From Paenibacillus donghaensis (GTDB lineage: Bacteria; Bacillota; Bacilli; Paenibacillales; Paenibacillaceae), in contig NZ_CP021780.1 of assembly GCF_002192415.1 (NCBI RefSeq), positions 7,316,001-7,380,000 on the forward strand: 64,000 nt of DNA, in the 5' to 3' direction. Numbering within the stretch: the stretch's first letter is position 1; every line of letters begins with the position of its first letter. The notes below the pieces were generated by a model. That model did no database searches. It saw nothing but the letters and a program-made list of their open reading frames with translations, and was not told where the DNA came from. Below are positions 25,911 through 35,717 of the stretch, piece by piece. The position numbers were made by a program, and so were the translations under genes.

Positions 25911-27458
25911 ATGGCACGTACAAAAAGTGCAGGACTGCTGCTCTCACTGGCTCTGATGACTTCACTGGCATTGAGCGGATGCGGCGGGAACAACAACAGC
26001 GGAGCAGCGGCTACCGCTACCGCTACGGACAACACAGCCACAACGGCACCTGCGGCCACGACCGCTAGTGAACCGGAGGTTAAGGAACCGGAAGGGCTTG
26101 CACCGGTTGAGTTGTCGCTCTATCTGCCGGGCGGACCGGATAAGGATGTAGCAGCGGTGGAGCAGGAGATCAATACGTACCTGAAGGATAAAATCAATGC
26201 CACTATCAAGATCAACCAGCTCAGCTGGGATAAACCGGCCGACAAGGTCAATCTGATGATCCAATCCGGCGAAGTGTTCGATATGGTGTTCACCTGGGAC
26301 TTCATGAACAATGCGGCCAAAGGCGCGTACCAGCCGCTGGAAGAGCTGCTGGACACCTATGCCAAAGAAACGAAAGCACAGATTCATCCGGCCTATCTGC
26401 AGGCAGCTACCGTGAACGGCCATCTGTACGCGTTGCCTACAGAGAAGGAGCTGGGGCAATCGGTCGGGTTCGCTTTTGACAAAGCCATTGTAGATAAATA
26501 CGGCTTCGATATCGACAGCATCAAGGAGCTGAAGGATATTGAACCGATGCTGCAGACGATCAAGGAGAAGGAGCCGGGCATCTCGCCATTGTTCATGAAC
26601 CACACGGACAGCTTGAACTGGTTCACCAGCTACCCGGACAGTGAAGATCTCGACGGCAGCTCGGATGTACCGACACTGCTCGATTACAAGACGATGAAGA
26701 TTTTTAATGAATATGATACGCCTGAGATTCTGGCCCGCCTGCAGATGATCCATAAATGGTATGAAGCTGGCTACATCAACAAGAACGGAGCTACGGACAA
26801 AACCGAGCTGAAGGATGCGGTTAAAAGCGGTAAAGCCTGGTTCGTCTACGGCAATATGAATCCGACCTCAACCAACGACTGGACCCGTTTGGCCGAGAAG
26901 CCGATGGTGATCAAGACGCTGCTCCCGGTTAAAGTAGGCACCAAAAGCCTGCAGGGCTCCATGATGGCCATCTCCCGCACCTCCAAAAACCCGGAACGGG
27001 CGATGATGTTCATGAACCTGATCCACACCGACCCAGTGCTGTATAACCTGCTGACTTTCGGCATTGAAGGTAAGCACTACAAGAAGCTGGAGAACAATAC
27101 GGTTGAATTCATTCCTGACAGCGGATATAATTCCGTATCCTCCTGGATGGTCGGCAATGTGCTGCTCAACTACCTGAACAAGGATGAGGACCCAAGACGC
27201 GTCGAGCTGTACAAGGAATGGAACGAAACGGCCCAGACCTCGCCGGTCATCGGATTCGTCTTCGACTCCACCAAGGTGCAGTCCCAGATCGGGGCGCTGA
27301 TCAATATCACGAAGCAATACAAGAATACGCTGTACTCCGGACAGAAGGACCCTGAGCCTGTGCTGAAGGAAATGAACAGCAAGCTGAAGGCCGCCGGCGT
27401 CGACGCTGTAATGAAGGAACTCCAGACGCAGATGGATGCGTTCCTGGCAGCCAAATAA
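25911..27458 (+). CDS. Extracellular solute-binding lipoprotein of the ABC importer
   Basis: 515 residues behind GGGGAGG. A signal peptide ends in the lipobox LSGC (Cys24), so the mature protein is lipid-anchored outside the membrane. An Ala/Thr-rich linker (about 30-60) is followed by a family-1-type sugar-binding fold of the LipO/YtcQ class: KINQLSWDKPADKVNLMIQS, then FDMVFTWDFM, GYNSVSSWMVGNVLLNYL and a C-terminal helical end. Last gene of the importer unit, 50 bases behind the second permease and followed by a strong terminator. Confidence 0.92.
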   Translation: MARTKSAGLLLSLALMTSLALSGCGGNNNSGAAATATATDNTATTAPAATTASEPEVKEPEGLAPVELSLYLPGGPDKDVAAVEQEINTYLKDKINATIKINQLSWDKPADKVNLMIQSGEVFDMVFTWDFMNNAAKGAYQPLEELLDTYAKETKAQIHPAYLQAATVNGHLYALPTEKELGQSVGFAFDKAIVDKYGFDIDSIKELKDIEPMLQTIKEKEPGISPLFMNHTDSLNWFTSYPDSEDLDGSSDVPTLLDYKTMKIFNEYDTPEILARLQMIHKWYEAGYINKNGATDKTELKDAVKSGKAWFVYGNMNPTSTNDWTRLAEKPMVIKTLLPVKVGTKSLQGSMMAISRTSKNPERAMMFMNLIHTDPVLYNLLTFGIEGKHYKKLENNTVEFIPDSGYNSVSSWMVGNVLLNYLNKDEDPRRVELYKEWNETAQTSPVIGFVFDSTKVQSQIGALINITKQYKNTLYSGQKDPEPVLKEMNSKLKAAGVDAVMKELQTQMDAFLAAK

Positions 27459-27516
27459 ACACAGCAGCAATTCAGCCAATGAGCAAATAGATTTATAATA
27501 GAGAAACGGCAATACG

Positions 27517-27570
27517 CCCGATATCCAAGCTGACGTGGTTACTATACCGCTTATGGGATATCGGGTTTTT
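27517..27570 (+). terminator. Intrinsic terminator of the ABC importer operon
   Basis: CCCGATATCC at 27517-27526 pairs perfectly with GGATATCGGG at 27556-27565, then TTTTT. Confidence 0.85.
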
Positions 27571-27631
27571 GCTGTTATCAGGGATCAGGAGGAATAGAAG
27601 CTGCTGCATCTTGAGTCCAAAGAGGGTGCTA

Positions 27632-30600
27632 ATGATGAGTATGCAAAAAGGTGTTCGGTTGCTGCTGGTTGTGCTGCTAGTGCTGTCCCTGGCCTATCCG
27701 CCGCTGCAGGAGGCCGCTGCATCCACAGCTTCTCCGCCGGGTAGTCTGGCGTTGGAGATGGAGCGGGTCGCGGGTAAGGGGGCATTGGTGCAAGGTAGAG
27801 TGGCAGCTATGGCGGGTAAGGGGGCATCGGTGCAAGGTAGAGTGGCAGCTATGGCGGGTAAGGGGGCATCGGTGCAAGGTAGAGTGGCAGCTATGGCGGG
27901 TAAGGGGGCATCGGTGCAAGGTAGAGTGGCAGCTATAGCGGATAAGGGGGCATCGGTGCAAGGTAGAGTGGCAGCTATGGCGGGTAAGGGGGCATCGGTG
28001 CAAGGTAGAGTGGCAGCTATAGCGGGTAAGGGGGCATCGGCGCAAGGCAAAGTGACGGCCACGGCGGCCACTTATGCTCCGCTGTCCCTGCTGTGGCAGG
28101 CGGGAGTGGCGGACAACAGCCCGGCTGAGTTCAGCGTCGCCCAGAATGTATATGGAGGGAATATTTCCATGCCGGTCCTTTCCGGTGACTGGAGTCTTCT
28201 TCCTACAGGAATGAAAGCGGATACAAATAGAGCCATTAACTTGTCCTTTGTGCTGGAAGAGTTGCCCGCCGATGGGGTACAGTTCAGCTTCAAGGTGCTG
28301 GATGCTAGCACGGCTATTCCTCAACTGGCGATCTTCACCAACGGAGCGATGAGCGGGCTGCTGCAGATCACCGGGCTGAATAACGGCGAGACGGTATTGC
28401 AGCAGACCTGGAAGGAAACCTACAGGCTGTACATCCCCAAGGAACAGCTGCTGCCGGGTGCGAATGTGCTTCAGCTAAGGGTAGAGCGCGGACTATACGC
28501 CGATGCAGAGGCTCCCGGCTATGACGGGGACCGGCATCTGTGGTTTGAATGGGATTATTTCCGGCTGGAAGCGCTGGAAACCGCGGCTGAGGAGCCGATC
28601 CATGGGCGTTATGTCCATCTCGGCAGCACGATTGCTTCCTCTACCTTCAGATATGACGAGAACGCCATCCGCCACCTCGCCCCGATGACCAAATGGATGG
28701 GCATCGCCTACAGCGGCAACTGGATGCGCGCCTCCTTCTGGTCGGATACGAAGGCTGGCTGGGACCCGCTCGGGCGGGAGTATCTGGGGGCGCTGCGCGA
28801 GCTGAATCTGGAGCCGATGGTGAACATTATCGGCGGCAATTGGAAGAATGAAGCTTTGCTGGTGAACGGGACGATCAGCCCTGCATTAAGAAGCTACTAC
28901 AGGGATTTCGTCGCCAAGTTCGGCGATCTGTACCAGTATGCCGAGACCGGTAATGAGCCGGGCCTGTTCGGCTGGGCGCAGACGTCCGTGCTTGCTCTCC
29001 ATCAGCTGTTTGGGGAGGAGAGGTTGACCAATGCTCAGCCATATTTAACAATTGTAGCTCCCGGCTGGGCTTACTGGCCGTATAATGGAACGCCGGACGG
29101 TTGGGAGCGGGATGCCGAGCAGCGCAGGCCGATTGAGCAGCTGTCGGAAATCACCAACGGGCACAGCTATGGCGGAACAGGGGTGCAGCCGCTGCCCGGA
29201 GGAAGCCTGTATGAGAATCTGCGCGTATATTCCGGGGCCGAGGAAGGTTTCGGTAAAGAGATGGCCATGAGCGAAACGGGCAGCAATGATAACCACTCCG
29301 ACAATACGAAATACGGCACCTACGCCTACCGTTTCGCTTCGGCCTTCGACCGGGAGCTGCGCGGGGATATCGGCTATGCCGACCATATCATGCAGCATGC
29401 GGCTTTTTTCAATGACGGAACCGAATTTGGCTTGTTCAATTCGGCCATCCATTGGAATATCCACCGTTACGAGGATACGCAGGCCGTAGCGGCCCATCCC
29501 AATGAAGCGGGAGAGACGCGGCTGAAGACGTTCCGCAGACTGGCGACTGCTTATGCTACCCATGGCCGACCGCTGGCCTACGAAGTGCTTAATGCAGAAG
29601 CGCTTGATGGAAAGTTGGCTTATTTCCGTGCCGTGGATACCTCGGCGCTGGGAACTACAGCGATTGGCGCAGCTTCTGACAAAATACTGCTCAATTTCGT
29701 CAACTTTGAAGCGCAGCCGGTCACGATGCAGGTGAAGGTGACTCTGCCGCATTCCGGCACTTATGCTGCCGAACGCTTTGGCGCAGGTGCTTCCTATGAA
29801 GCTGCGCACTCGGCCATGCTGTTGACCGCAGATCCCGAGCTGACGCTTGCGGTCGTGCTGGGCGCCGGCGAGACCGTCCAATATATCCTGGATGCTTATG
29901 AGGATATAACGCCAACGGTACCTTCCGGCGTAGCGGCGGCTGCCGTCAGCCATGAGCAGATCCGGCTGACCTGGAGCGCTGCACCTGGCAATGAAGCGGT
30001 AGAGGCTTACCGGATCTACCGGAATGGCTCAGCGCAGCCGGTAATGACTGTACCGGCTGAATTGAACTTTTGGAGCGACTTCAGCGTTGAACCGGAGCAC
30101 AGCTACAGCTACACGATCCGGGCTGTGGACCGTTCGGGCAATGTGTCAGAGCCGACCCCGGCGGTAGCAGCGGTCACGACCGCGATGCCGGTGACACCGC
30201 ATGTGCCAGGTGACCCGGGCAAATTCGAGGCCGAGGCAGCGGCTTACGCGCTGCCGCTGAGAATCAGCAACAATATACTAGCCTCCGGGGGCAAGGTAGT
30301 GGAGCAGACCCACGGCGGCGGATTGTCGATCCTGGGTTATCACTCGGAGACTGGCGGCAATTATACGCTGAGCATTGCCTACGCCTCCAATCAGGAATCG
30401 AAGAAAAACGTCTACGTAAACGGACAGAAGCTGTCCACCCTAACCCTGCCCTCCACCGGAGGCTGGAACGGGCCAATCGTGCTGAAGTCATACGGCATCG
30501 TGCTTCAGCCAGGATACAACAAGATCAGCCTGAACGCTGCGGGCAATGGAGCCAATCTGGATTACCTGACGCTTGTGGAAGGCTCCTATGTGCCGGTTTC

Positions 30601-31414
30601 CTCCTGGTATCCGGTCGAGCATGATCATGCCTATATTGATTATTCGGGTGGATTCGCCCCCGCACCGAACGGGGTTTCTCATGTGAGCTATACGCCGGAT
30701 GCTTCTGCCAGCTTCAGCTTCAAGGGGACCGGAGTGCGCTGGAGATCCAATATCAAGGCTGACATGGGCAGCGCGGATGTGTATGTCGACGGCCAATGGA
30801 TGGAGACGGTAGTTATTCCGCAAGCCGGACTTGAAGGCGAGGACAAAATCGTCTATCAGCTAAGCGGGCTGCCTTACGGACTGCACCGGATTCAGGTGGT
30901 CAACGCCGCTGGTGAGATTATGGTGCATGGTTTTGAATTTGAGGGTTATGAAGCATCGCTGCCTGTCCCGCTGGCGGATCTGACCGTTACGGAAGTAGGC
31001 TGGACTATCGTCAATCCCGATGGTACACCAGCGGCCCACAGCATCCCGCAGCTGGGCGACTCCCTGATCTTCTGGGCTAAGATCAAGAACATAGGCGTCC
31101 GTCCGACTCCCTTGAATTCGACCACCGGGCTGGGGCAGATTACAGGCGGAGCGTTCTCGGTCAATGGCGGCGTAGTGTCCTGGACAGATACGTATAATAC
31201 AGCTGTTCAGCCAGGTGAGGAGGTCATTCTTACAGCAAATGCCAGTGCGCAGGGAACGCCAAGATGGACGGTGCCGATGATTGGTGATTTTACCATCAGC
31301 TTCCTGGTGAATGACATCAAGCGATATCCCGAGATGGATACAGAGAACAATACCTTAAGCAGAGTGCTGGATATAGCACTGCCCGGCTCCAGCTTGGGAG
31401 ATGAAGGTCTGTAG
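27632..31414 (+). CDS. Large secreted multidomain glycoside hydrolase-like protein with N-terminal 14-residue tandem repeats
   Basis: 1260 residues from the ATG at 27632 behind AGAGGG. A signal peptide of about 28 residues (RLLLVVLLVLSLA core) is followed by seven 14-residue repeats (47-144) and a beta-sandwich region. A TIM-barrel-like domain follows, with AETGNEPGLFGW near 438-449 (likely acid/base Glu) and MAMSETGSND near 543-552 (likely nucleophile Glu), the clan GH-A arrangement. Then come a fibronectin type III domain near 760-850, one or two carbohydrate-binding-like beta-sandwiches (860-1110) and a CARDB-like C-terminal domain. The exact GH family is not assigned. It is secreted and presumably degrades a polysaccharide whose products enter via the upstream ABC system. 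Confidence 0.83.
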   Translation: MMSMQKGVRLLLVVLLVLSLAYPPLQEAAASTASPPGSLALEMERVAGKGALVQGRVAAMAGKGASVQGRVAAMAGKGASVQGRVAAMAGKGASVQGRVAAIADKGASVQGRVAAMAGKGASVQGRVAAIAGKGASAQGKVTATAATYAPLSLLWQAGVADNSPAEFSVAQNVYGGNISMPVLSGDWSLLPTGMKADTNRAINLSFVLEELPADGVQFSFKVLDASTAIPQLAIFTNGAMSGLLQITGLNNGETVLQQTWKETYRLYIPKEQLLPGANVLQLRVERGLYADAEAPGYDGDRHLWFEWDYFRLEALETAAEEPIHGRYVHLGSTIASSTFRYDENAIRHLAPMTKWMGIAYSGNWMRASFWSDTKAGWDPLGREYLGALRELNLEPMVNIIGGNWKNEALLVNGTISPALRSYYRDFVAKFGDLYQYAETGNEPGLFGWAQTSVLALHQLFGEERLTNAQPYLTIVAPGWAYWPYNGTPDGWERDAEQRRPIEQLSEITNGHSYGGTGVQPLPGGSLYENLRVYSGAEEGFGKEMAMSETGSNDNHSDNTKYGTYAYRFASAFDRELRGDIGYADHIMQHAAFFNDGTEFGLFNSAIHWNIHRYEDTQAVAAHPNEAGETRLKTFRRLATAYATHGRPLAYEVLNAEALDGKLAYFRAVDTSALGTTAIGAASDKILLNFVNFEAQPVTMQVKVTLPHSGTYAAERFGAGASYEAAHSAMLLTADPELTLAVVLGAGETVQYILDAYEDITPTVPSGVAAAAVSHEQIRLTWSAAPGNEAVEAYRIYRNGSAQPVMTVPAELNFWSDFSVEPEHSYSYTIRAVDRSGNVSEPTPAVAAVTTAMPVTPHVPGDPGKFEAEAAAYALPLRISNNILASGGKVVEQTHGGGLSILGYHSETGGNYTLSIAYASNQESKKNVYVNGQKLSTLTLPSTGGWNGPIVLKSYGIVLQPGYNKISLNAAGNGANLDYLTLVEGSYVPVSSWYPVEHDHAYIDYSGGFAPAPNGVSHVSYTPDASASFSFKGTGVRWRSNIKADMGSADVYVDGQWMETVVIPQAGLEGEDKIVYQLSGLPYGLHRIQVVNAAGEIMVHGFEFEGYEASLPVPLADLTVTEVGWTIVNPDGTPAAHSIPQLGDSLIFWAKIKNIGVRPTPLNSTTGLGQITGGAFSVNGGVVSWTDTYNTAVQPGEEVILTANASAQGTPRWTVPMIGDFTISFLVNDIKRYPEMDTENNTLSRVLDIALPGSSLGDEGL
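27770..28063 (+). repeat. Seven 42-bp tandem repeats in the secreted glycosidase gene
   Basis: Seven head-to-tail 42-base units coding AGKGASVQGRVAAM with few changes (S to L or A; M to I; G to D; the last unit is most diverged). The DNA is nearly identical between central units, so expansion was recent. It lies just after the signal peptide. Confidence 0.95.
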
Positions 31415-31505
31415 AATATTGAACTTATTTCATAGCTGGCTTTATTTAGGGCCGGCTCAAACTTCGCTACACTTGGGGTAACAAGCAGCGGGAGGAATCA
31501 GCAGT

Positions 31506-33227
31506 ATGCTAAGACCATTAACAGCGCAGGAACGGGATTGGGTAGAGAACACGCTTGAATCCATGAGTTTACGTGAGCGAATCGGGCAGACGATGCAGGG
31601 CCATGCCGGCAGAGCACCGTTCAGGGGGATTGAAGGTGCCGAGCTTACGGCATACCTGCAGCGGTATCCGGTAGGGAGTTTTTTTGTGGGCGGTGAGATT
31701 ATCCAGAAGGCAGAGGGCAGAGCAGGCGATTACCGCAGCTGGATAGAAGGGCTGCAACGAGCCAGCCGCTGTCCACTGCTGTTCTCCGGCGATCTGGAGT
31801 TCGGGGCCGGTTCGGCTGTGCGCAGCTTGACGGCGTTCCCGCCCCTGCTGGCGCTGGGCGCGGTGGACGATGAGGCGCTGGCCTATGAATACGGCAGATT
31901 TACAGCGCTGGAAGGGCGGGCCGCCGGGTTCACCTGGGCGCTTGCACCGGGCGTGGATCTGCTGCTCAACTGGCTGAACCCGGTGATCACCACCCGCTGT
32001 CTCGGCGACGATGCTGCCAGGGCGGCGCGGTTGTCCGCCGCGGTGATGCGCGGGATGCAGGAGCATGGGCTGGCTGCCTGTGCGAAACATTTTCCCGGCG
32101 ACGGGGTGGATTACCGGGACCAGCATATTGTCACTACGGTTAATGATCTCAGCGAGCAGGAGTGGTTCGCCACCTATGGCTTGGTTGCGGGACGGCTTAT
32201 CGATCAGGGCGTGTTGTCTTATATGACGGGGCATATTGCCTTGCCGTGGGTCGAAGAGACATCGTCAGGCGGCAAGCCCGTACCTGCTACGGTTTCGCTG
32301 AAGATCACCACGGAGCTGCTGCGCGAAAGGCTGGGCTTCGAAGGGGTTGTGTTGTCCGACGCGCTCGATATGGGCGGCTTTCTCTCCTGGGGCGATTACC
32401 GCAAGCGGATGATCGACTGCTTCAACAGCGGAACCGATGTGCTGCTGTGGCCGGGCTTGCGGTATTTCGAGGTGATGGAGGCTGCCATTGCTGAGGGGGA
32501 AGTGACGGAAGAGCGGCTTACGGCCAGCGTGCGCCGCGTGCTGGAGATGAAGGCCCGCCTGGGAATGCACCGGATCGATGCCGAAGGCAGAGATCCGGAG
32601 GCCATTCTGCTAGAGGACGACAAGCTGCCGCCGGAGCTGGACCGGGAAGCGCGCGGCTTAAGCCGCCAGCTGGCCGAGCGTTGCGTGACACTGGTGCGCA
32701 ACCGCAGCGGACAGCTGCCGCTGGATGCGGAGGCGACCCGCCGCGTGCTGGTGATTATGCTGAATAAGGTTACAGCGGGACGCACCTTCGAGCGAATGGA
32801 TATCTTTGTGCGGCTGCTGCGGGAGCGGGGAATCCAGGTGGACATTCTGGATGAATTCGAGCCGCTTGATACGCTGCGGAAGTGGGAGCAGGAAGGCAGC
32901 CGCTGGGATGCGGCCTTCGCGCCCTATTTCATGCCGCTGCACGGCATGATGAACAGCTCGCGCCCGGTGGGCGAAGCAGCCAAGGCGATCTGGGCCATGC
33001 AGCAGGCGGAGACGATTAAGCCGATTGGGATTTCTTTTGCCACACCTTATCTGCTGCAGGATATGCCGTTCCTCGATACGCTGGTGAATGCCTATTCGCT
33101 GCATGAGGATACTGTGGAAGCTGCGGTTCAGGCGATCTTCGGGGAAATTCCCTTTCAGGGGATTTCTCCGGTAGCTACGGAGTTGCCTCGTGTTTTCATA
33201 AAAGGGAAGGCAGGTGGGTTGTCGTGA
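31506..33227 (+). CDS. Glycoside hydrolase family 3 protein (beta-N-acetylhexosaminidase/beta-glucosidase type)
   Basis: 573 residues behind GGGAGG, with no signal peptide, so probably cytoplasmic. GH3 N-terminal barrel: VGSFFVGGEI, LAACAKHFPGDG near 190 (substrate-binding KH), and the nucleophile Asp in VVLSDALDMGG near 284. KHFPGDG and the short barrel resemble NagZ-like hexosaminidases, although the usual His-Asp loop is not clearly seen. A C-terminal domain with VTLVRNRSGQLPL follows. It overlaps the next gene by 4 bases (GTGA), so both are coupled. It probably trims imported oligosaccharides. Confidence 0.87.
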   Translation: MLRPLTAQERDWVENTLESMSLRERIGQTMQGHAGRAPFRGIEGAELTAYLQRYPVGSFFVGGEIIQKAEGRAGDYRSWIEGLQRASRCPLLFSGDLEFGAGSAVRSLTAFPPLLALGAVDDEALAYEYGRFTALEGRAAGFTWALAPGVDLLLNWLNPVITTRCLGDDAARAARLSAAVMRGMQEHGLAACAKHFPGDGVDYRDQHIVTTVNDLSEQEWFATYGLVAGRLIDQGVLSYMTGHIALPWVEETSSGGKPVPATVSLKITTELLRERLGFEGVVLSDALDMGGFLSWGDYRKRMIDCFNSGTDVLLWPGLRYFEVMEAAIAEGEVTEERLTASVRRVLEMKARLGMHRIDAEGRDPEAILLEDDKLPPELDREARGLSRQLAERCVTLVRNRSGQLPLDAEATRRVLVIMLNKVTAGRTFERMDIFVRLLRERGIQVDILDEFEPLDTLRKWEQEGSRWDAAFAPYFMPLHGMMNSSRPVGEAAKAIWAMQQAETIKPIGISFATPYLLQDMPFLDTLVNAYSLHEDTVEAAVQAIFGEIPFQGISPVATELPRVFIKGKAGGLS

Positions 33228-35440
33228 TGCAGCATGTGAATTACGGTGTGCTTAACCATCGGGAGCTGCTGGTCCAAAAACTGCAGTCGCTGGAATCCCG
33301 TTACGATTCCGGGCTTCGTCTGCTACGTTCACCGTTCAGCAGCCCAGGTTATCACACAACGATTAAGCAGGCGGAGTTCATCCATTCCACCCGTGATTCG
33401 TTGTCCTATGCGTTGGGTCTGCTTGATTCGGAGCAGGCCGCTTATGAGCAGCGGGCCTTTGACATTATCGCAGCGGTGGTGTCGCTGCAGGACAGGGACC
33501 GCAGCAGTGTGACCTTTGGCCTCTGGTCCTGGTTCTATGAGGAGCCGCTGGCCGAGATGGCTCCGCCGGACTGGAATTGGGCGGATTTCTGCGGCAGCCG
33601 GCTGATCCAGGCGTTGTCACGGCATGGCGCGCGGTTCCCGCTGGAGCTTCGAGAAGCCGCTTCTCAGGCAGTTGAATACGCCTGCGAGGCGATTATGAAG
33701 CGGGATGTGGGTCCCCATTATACCAATATCGCTATTCTGGGTGCCCTGGTGACAAGGCTTGCCGGGGAACAGCTGGGCCTGGAGCACTTCGCGCAGTATG
33801 GGCTGGAGCGGCTGGCGAAGCTGTATGACTACACCCGGGAGCGCGGGGCTTTTCAAGAATACAACAGCCCGGTTTACACAGCCATTGCTGTGGTGGAGCT
33901 GTCGAAGCTGCGGGCCGAGACGACGGACAGCAGAGTCGGCGAATTATGCGACGCGCTGCTCGGTATGACCTGGAAGACGGTGGCCGAGCATTACCACCCT
34001 GCCACCGGGCAGTGGTCCGGCCCGCATTCCCGCAGCTACCGGAGTCTGCTGGATGAGCAGGCGCAGGCTTTTCTGCAGGTGGCGACAGAGGGGCAGGTGA
34101 TGTTCTTCCCCTGGGATCAGCTGCCTTATGAGGAGGAGTGGTACCGGAGCGGAATCTCTTGTCCGCCTGCTTATCTTGAGCTGTTCACGCTGCCGGGGCA
34201 GCGTGAGCTGAAGCAGCTGTATGAGGGGGGAGCCGGTACTGGCAGCGGCAAATGGGCTGCCGCATATCTGACTCCCTCCTACAGCCTGGGCTCCTTCACA
34301 GACAGTGACTTCTGGAATCAGCGGCGGCCGCTGCTCGCTTATGTGGACAACGGCGGAGCGCCCGCTTACCTGCGGCTGCGTTGTCTGCATGAGGGCTATG
34401 ACTACTGCTCCGCCCGCTTTCATTCGCAGCAGCAGCAGGGTCAGGTGCTGTTCGGCATCGACTTCGTCACCGACGGTGGCGACACCCATCCCAATCTGGA
34501 CCGGATCGACGGGACGATCCGCGCCAGCGACTTCCGCCTGCGGCTCGAGATCGGCGGCCATCTGGATGGCATCAGGGTGGAGACTGCCAGAGAAGCTGCG
34601 GGCAGTCCGGCGTACGGTGTGGGTAATGAATATGGTGCGGCTGATGAAAGTAAGGGGAACATGCTTAGTGTGAGTCGTGAGTACAGGGAGTGTAATAACG
34701 GTGGTAGGGAAAGTAAGTACAGTGTGAATGATGGGTATGGTCACTGTGGTGAGGAAAGTAAGGTAAAAGAGAACGGTGTGAATGACGGGTATAGTCCCTG
34801 TGGTGATAATGACAACGGAAGTAAGTACAGTGTGAATGATGCGCATGGTCGATGTGGTGAGGAGAGTAAGGTAAAAGAGAACGGTGTGAATGAAGGGTGT
34901 AGTCCATGTGATGATAGTGATAAAGGAAGTAAGTACAGTGTGAATGATGCGCATGGTCGATGTTTTGAAGAGAGTAAGGTAAAAGAGAACGGTGTGAATG
35001 AAGGGTATAGTCCCTGTGGTGATAATGACAACGGAAGTAAGTACAGTGTGAATGATGCGCATGGTCGATGTGGTGAGGAGAGTAAGGTAATTGAGATTGG
35101 AGAAGTTGTCTTTCGGCTGCGAACCTGGTTCGCAGCGTTTGACGAACTAGCGGCTTCATCTGCAACAACGGGGAGTGATCAGCCGCTGACGTGGGAGATT
35201 CACAGATCAGCCGATACATTCGAGATAGATCTGATATTGTACTCAGGACCGGAGCGTACGCTCGACTTCCGCCAGCTGAGCCGGGCGGCTGTGATATGCA
35301 CGCTGGCGGCGGAGGGAAGTGCGGCAGAGGAGTCCGCACCGCTGCTAAAGTTCAGCGACAGCGGCTTAGTAAGCGTCAGCCTGCCGGGCAGGGAAACCGA
35401 AGCATTTGAGCTCAGCCTTCGGCCACGCGTGGCAGAGTGA
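33224..35440 (+). CDS. Unrecognised probable polysaccharide-active enzyme interrupted by 36-residue tandem repeats
   Basis: 738 residues; GTG at 33224 or ATG at 33227. I do not recognise the family. The first 280 residues are helical, with paired helices and an aromatic/acidic GAFQEYNSPVYTAIAVVEL segment, suggesting an (alpha/alpha) toroid as in heparinase-type lyases. From about 340 the protein is beta-rich, with YCSARFHSQQQQGQVLFGID. Between RVETAREAAG and EIGEVVFRLRTWFAAF an in-frame block of 36-residue repeats (about 497-622) is inserted; it is hydrophilic and cysteine-containing, unlike the flanks. Last gene of the GH operon. Confidence 0.75.
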   Translation: MMQHVNYGVLNHRELLVQKLQSLESRYDSGLRLLRSPFSSPGYHTTIKQAEFIHSTRDSLSYALGLLDSEQAAYEQRAFDIIAAVVSLQDRDRSSVTFGLWSWFYEEPLAEMAPPDWNWADFCGSRLIQALSRHGARFPLELREAASQAVEYACEAIMKRDVGPHYTNIAILGALVTRLAGEQLGLEHFAQYGLERLAKLYDYTRERGAFQEYNSPVYTAIAVVELSKLRAETTDSRVGELCDALLGMTWKTVAEHYHPATGQWSGPHSRSYRSLLDEQAQAFLQVATEGQVMFFPWDQLPYEEEWYRSGISCPPAYLELFTLPGQRELKQLYEGGAGTGSGKWAAAYLTPSYSLGSFTDSDFWNQRRPLLAYVDNGGAPAYLRLRCLHEGYDYCSARFHSQQQQGQVLFGIDFVTDGGDTHPNLDRIDGTIRASDFRLRLEIGGHLDGIRVETAREAAGSPAYGVGNEYGAADESKGNMLSVSREYRECNNGGRESKYSVNDGYGHCGEESKVKENGVNDGYSPCGDNDNGSKYSVNDAHGRCGEESKVKENGVNEGCSPCDDSDKGSKYSVNDAHGRCFEESKVKENGVNEGYSPCGDNDNGSKYSVNDAHGRCGEESKVIEIGEVVFRLRTWFAAFDELAASSATTGSDQPLTWEIHRSADTFEIDLILYSGPERTLDFRQLSRAAVICTLAAEGSAAEESAPLLKFSDSGLVSVSLPGRETEAFELSLRPRVAE
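34712..35089 (+). repeat. About 3.5 copies of a 108-bp tandem repeat inside the 33224 gene
   Basis: The motif AGTAAGTACAGTGTGAATGA recurs at 34712, 34820, 34928 and 35036, exactly 108 bases apart. Each unit codes KYSVNDAHGRCGEESKV then KENGVNEGYSPC and a short acidic Asp/Asn stretch. The DNA is strongly purine-rich and C-poor on this strand, unlike the rest of the gene. Units differ by only a few bases. Confidence 0.95.
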
Positions 35441-35467
35441 TTCTGGCGCGCAGTGTTGCCGGATATA

Positions 35468-35512
35468 CACCAAAACAAGCCGGGACCCTATATGTACCCG
35501 GCTTATTTGGTG
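35468..35512. terminator. Hairpin after the GH operon, probable terminator
   Basis: AAGCCGGG at 35477-35484 pairs with CCCGGCTT at 35497-35504, extended by ACCAAA and TTTGGT. No strong T-run follows on the plus strand, so efficiency is doubtful. Confidence 0.5.
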
Positions 35513-35717
35513 CTTGTATGAAGTTCTCGCTGGCTGCGATCAGCATTGAACACAAATTTATGGGATAAATTCCTTCAATTCCGGCCAGAAGCAGATGCAG
35601 AAGTAGATGCCTCAGTTTCGTACTCCCGGCATAACTGCTGTACCATGTGGCAAGGCACGCTATTACAGCGCCCCAGAAGATCTTACCGGCCTACGGAGTC
35701 ACTCCTTTCCCCAAATG

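Noticed and set aside
27677..28324. Long minus-strand open frames over the 42-bp repeats (His/Cys/Pro-rich peptides)
   Set aside because: They arise because the repeat period is a multiple of three and lacks stops on the other strand. The plus-strand frame has a signal peptide, a ribosome site and enzymatic domains.
33944..35339. Minus-strand open frames with repeated HTVLT or HSHRSLLPYS peptides
   Set aside because: Shadows of the 108-bp repeat array; no ribosome site or recognisable domain, and the plus-strand gene is continuous across it.
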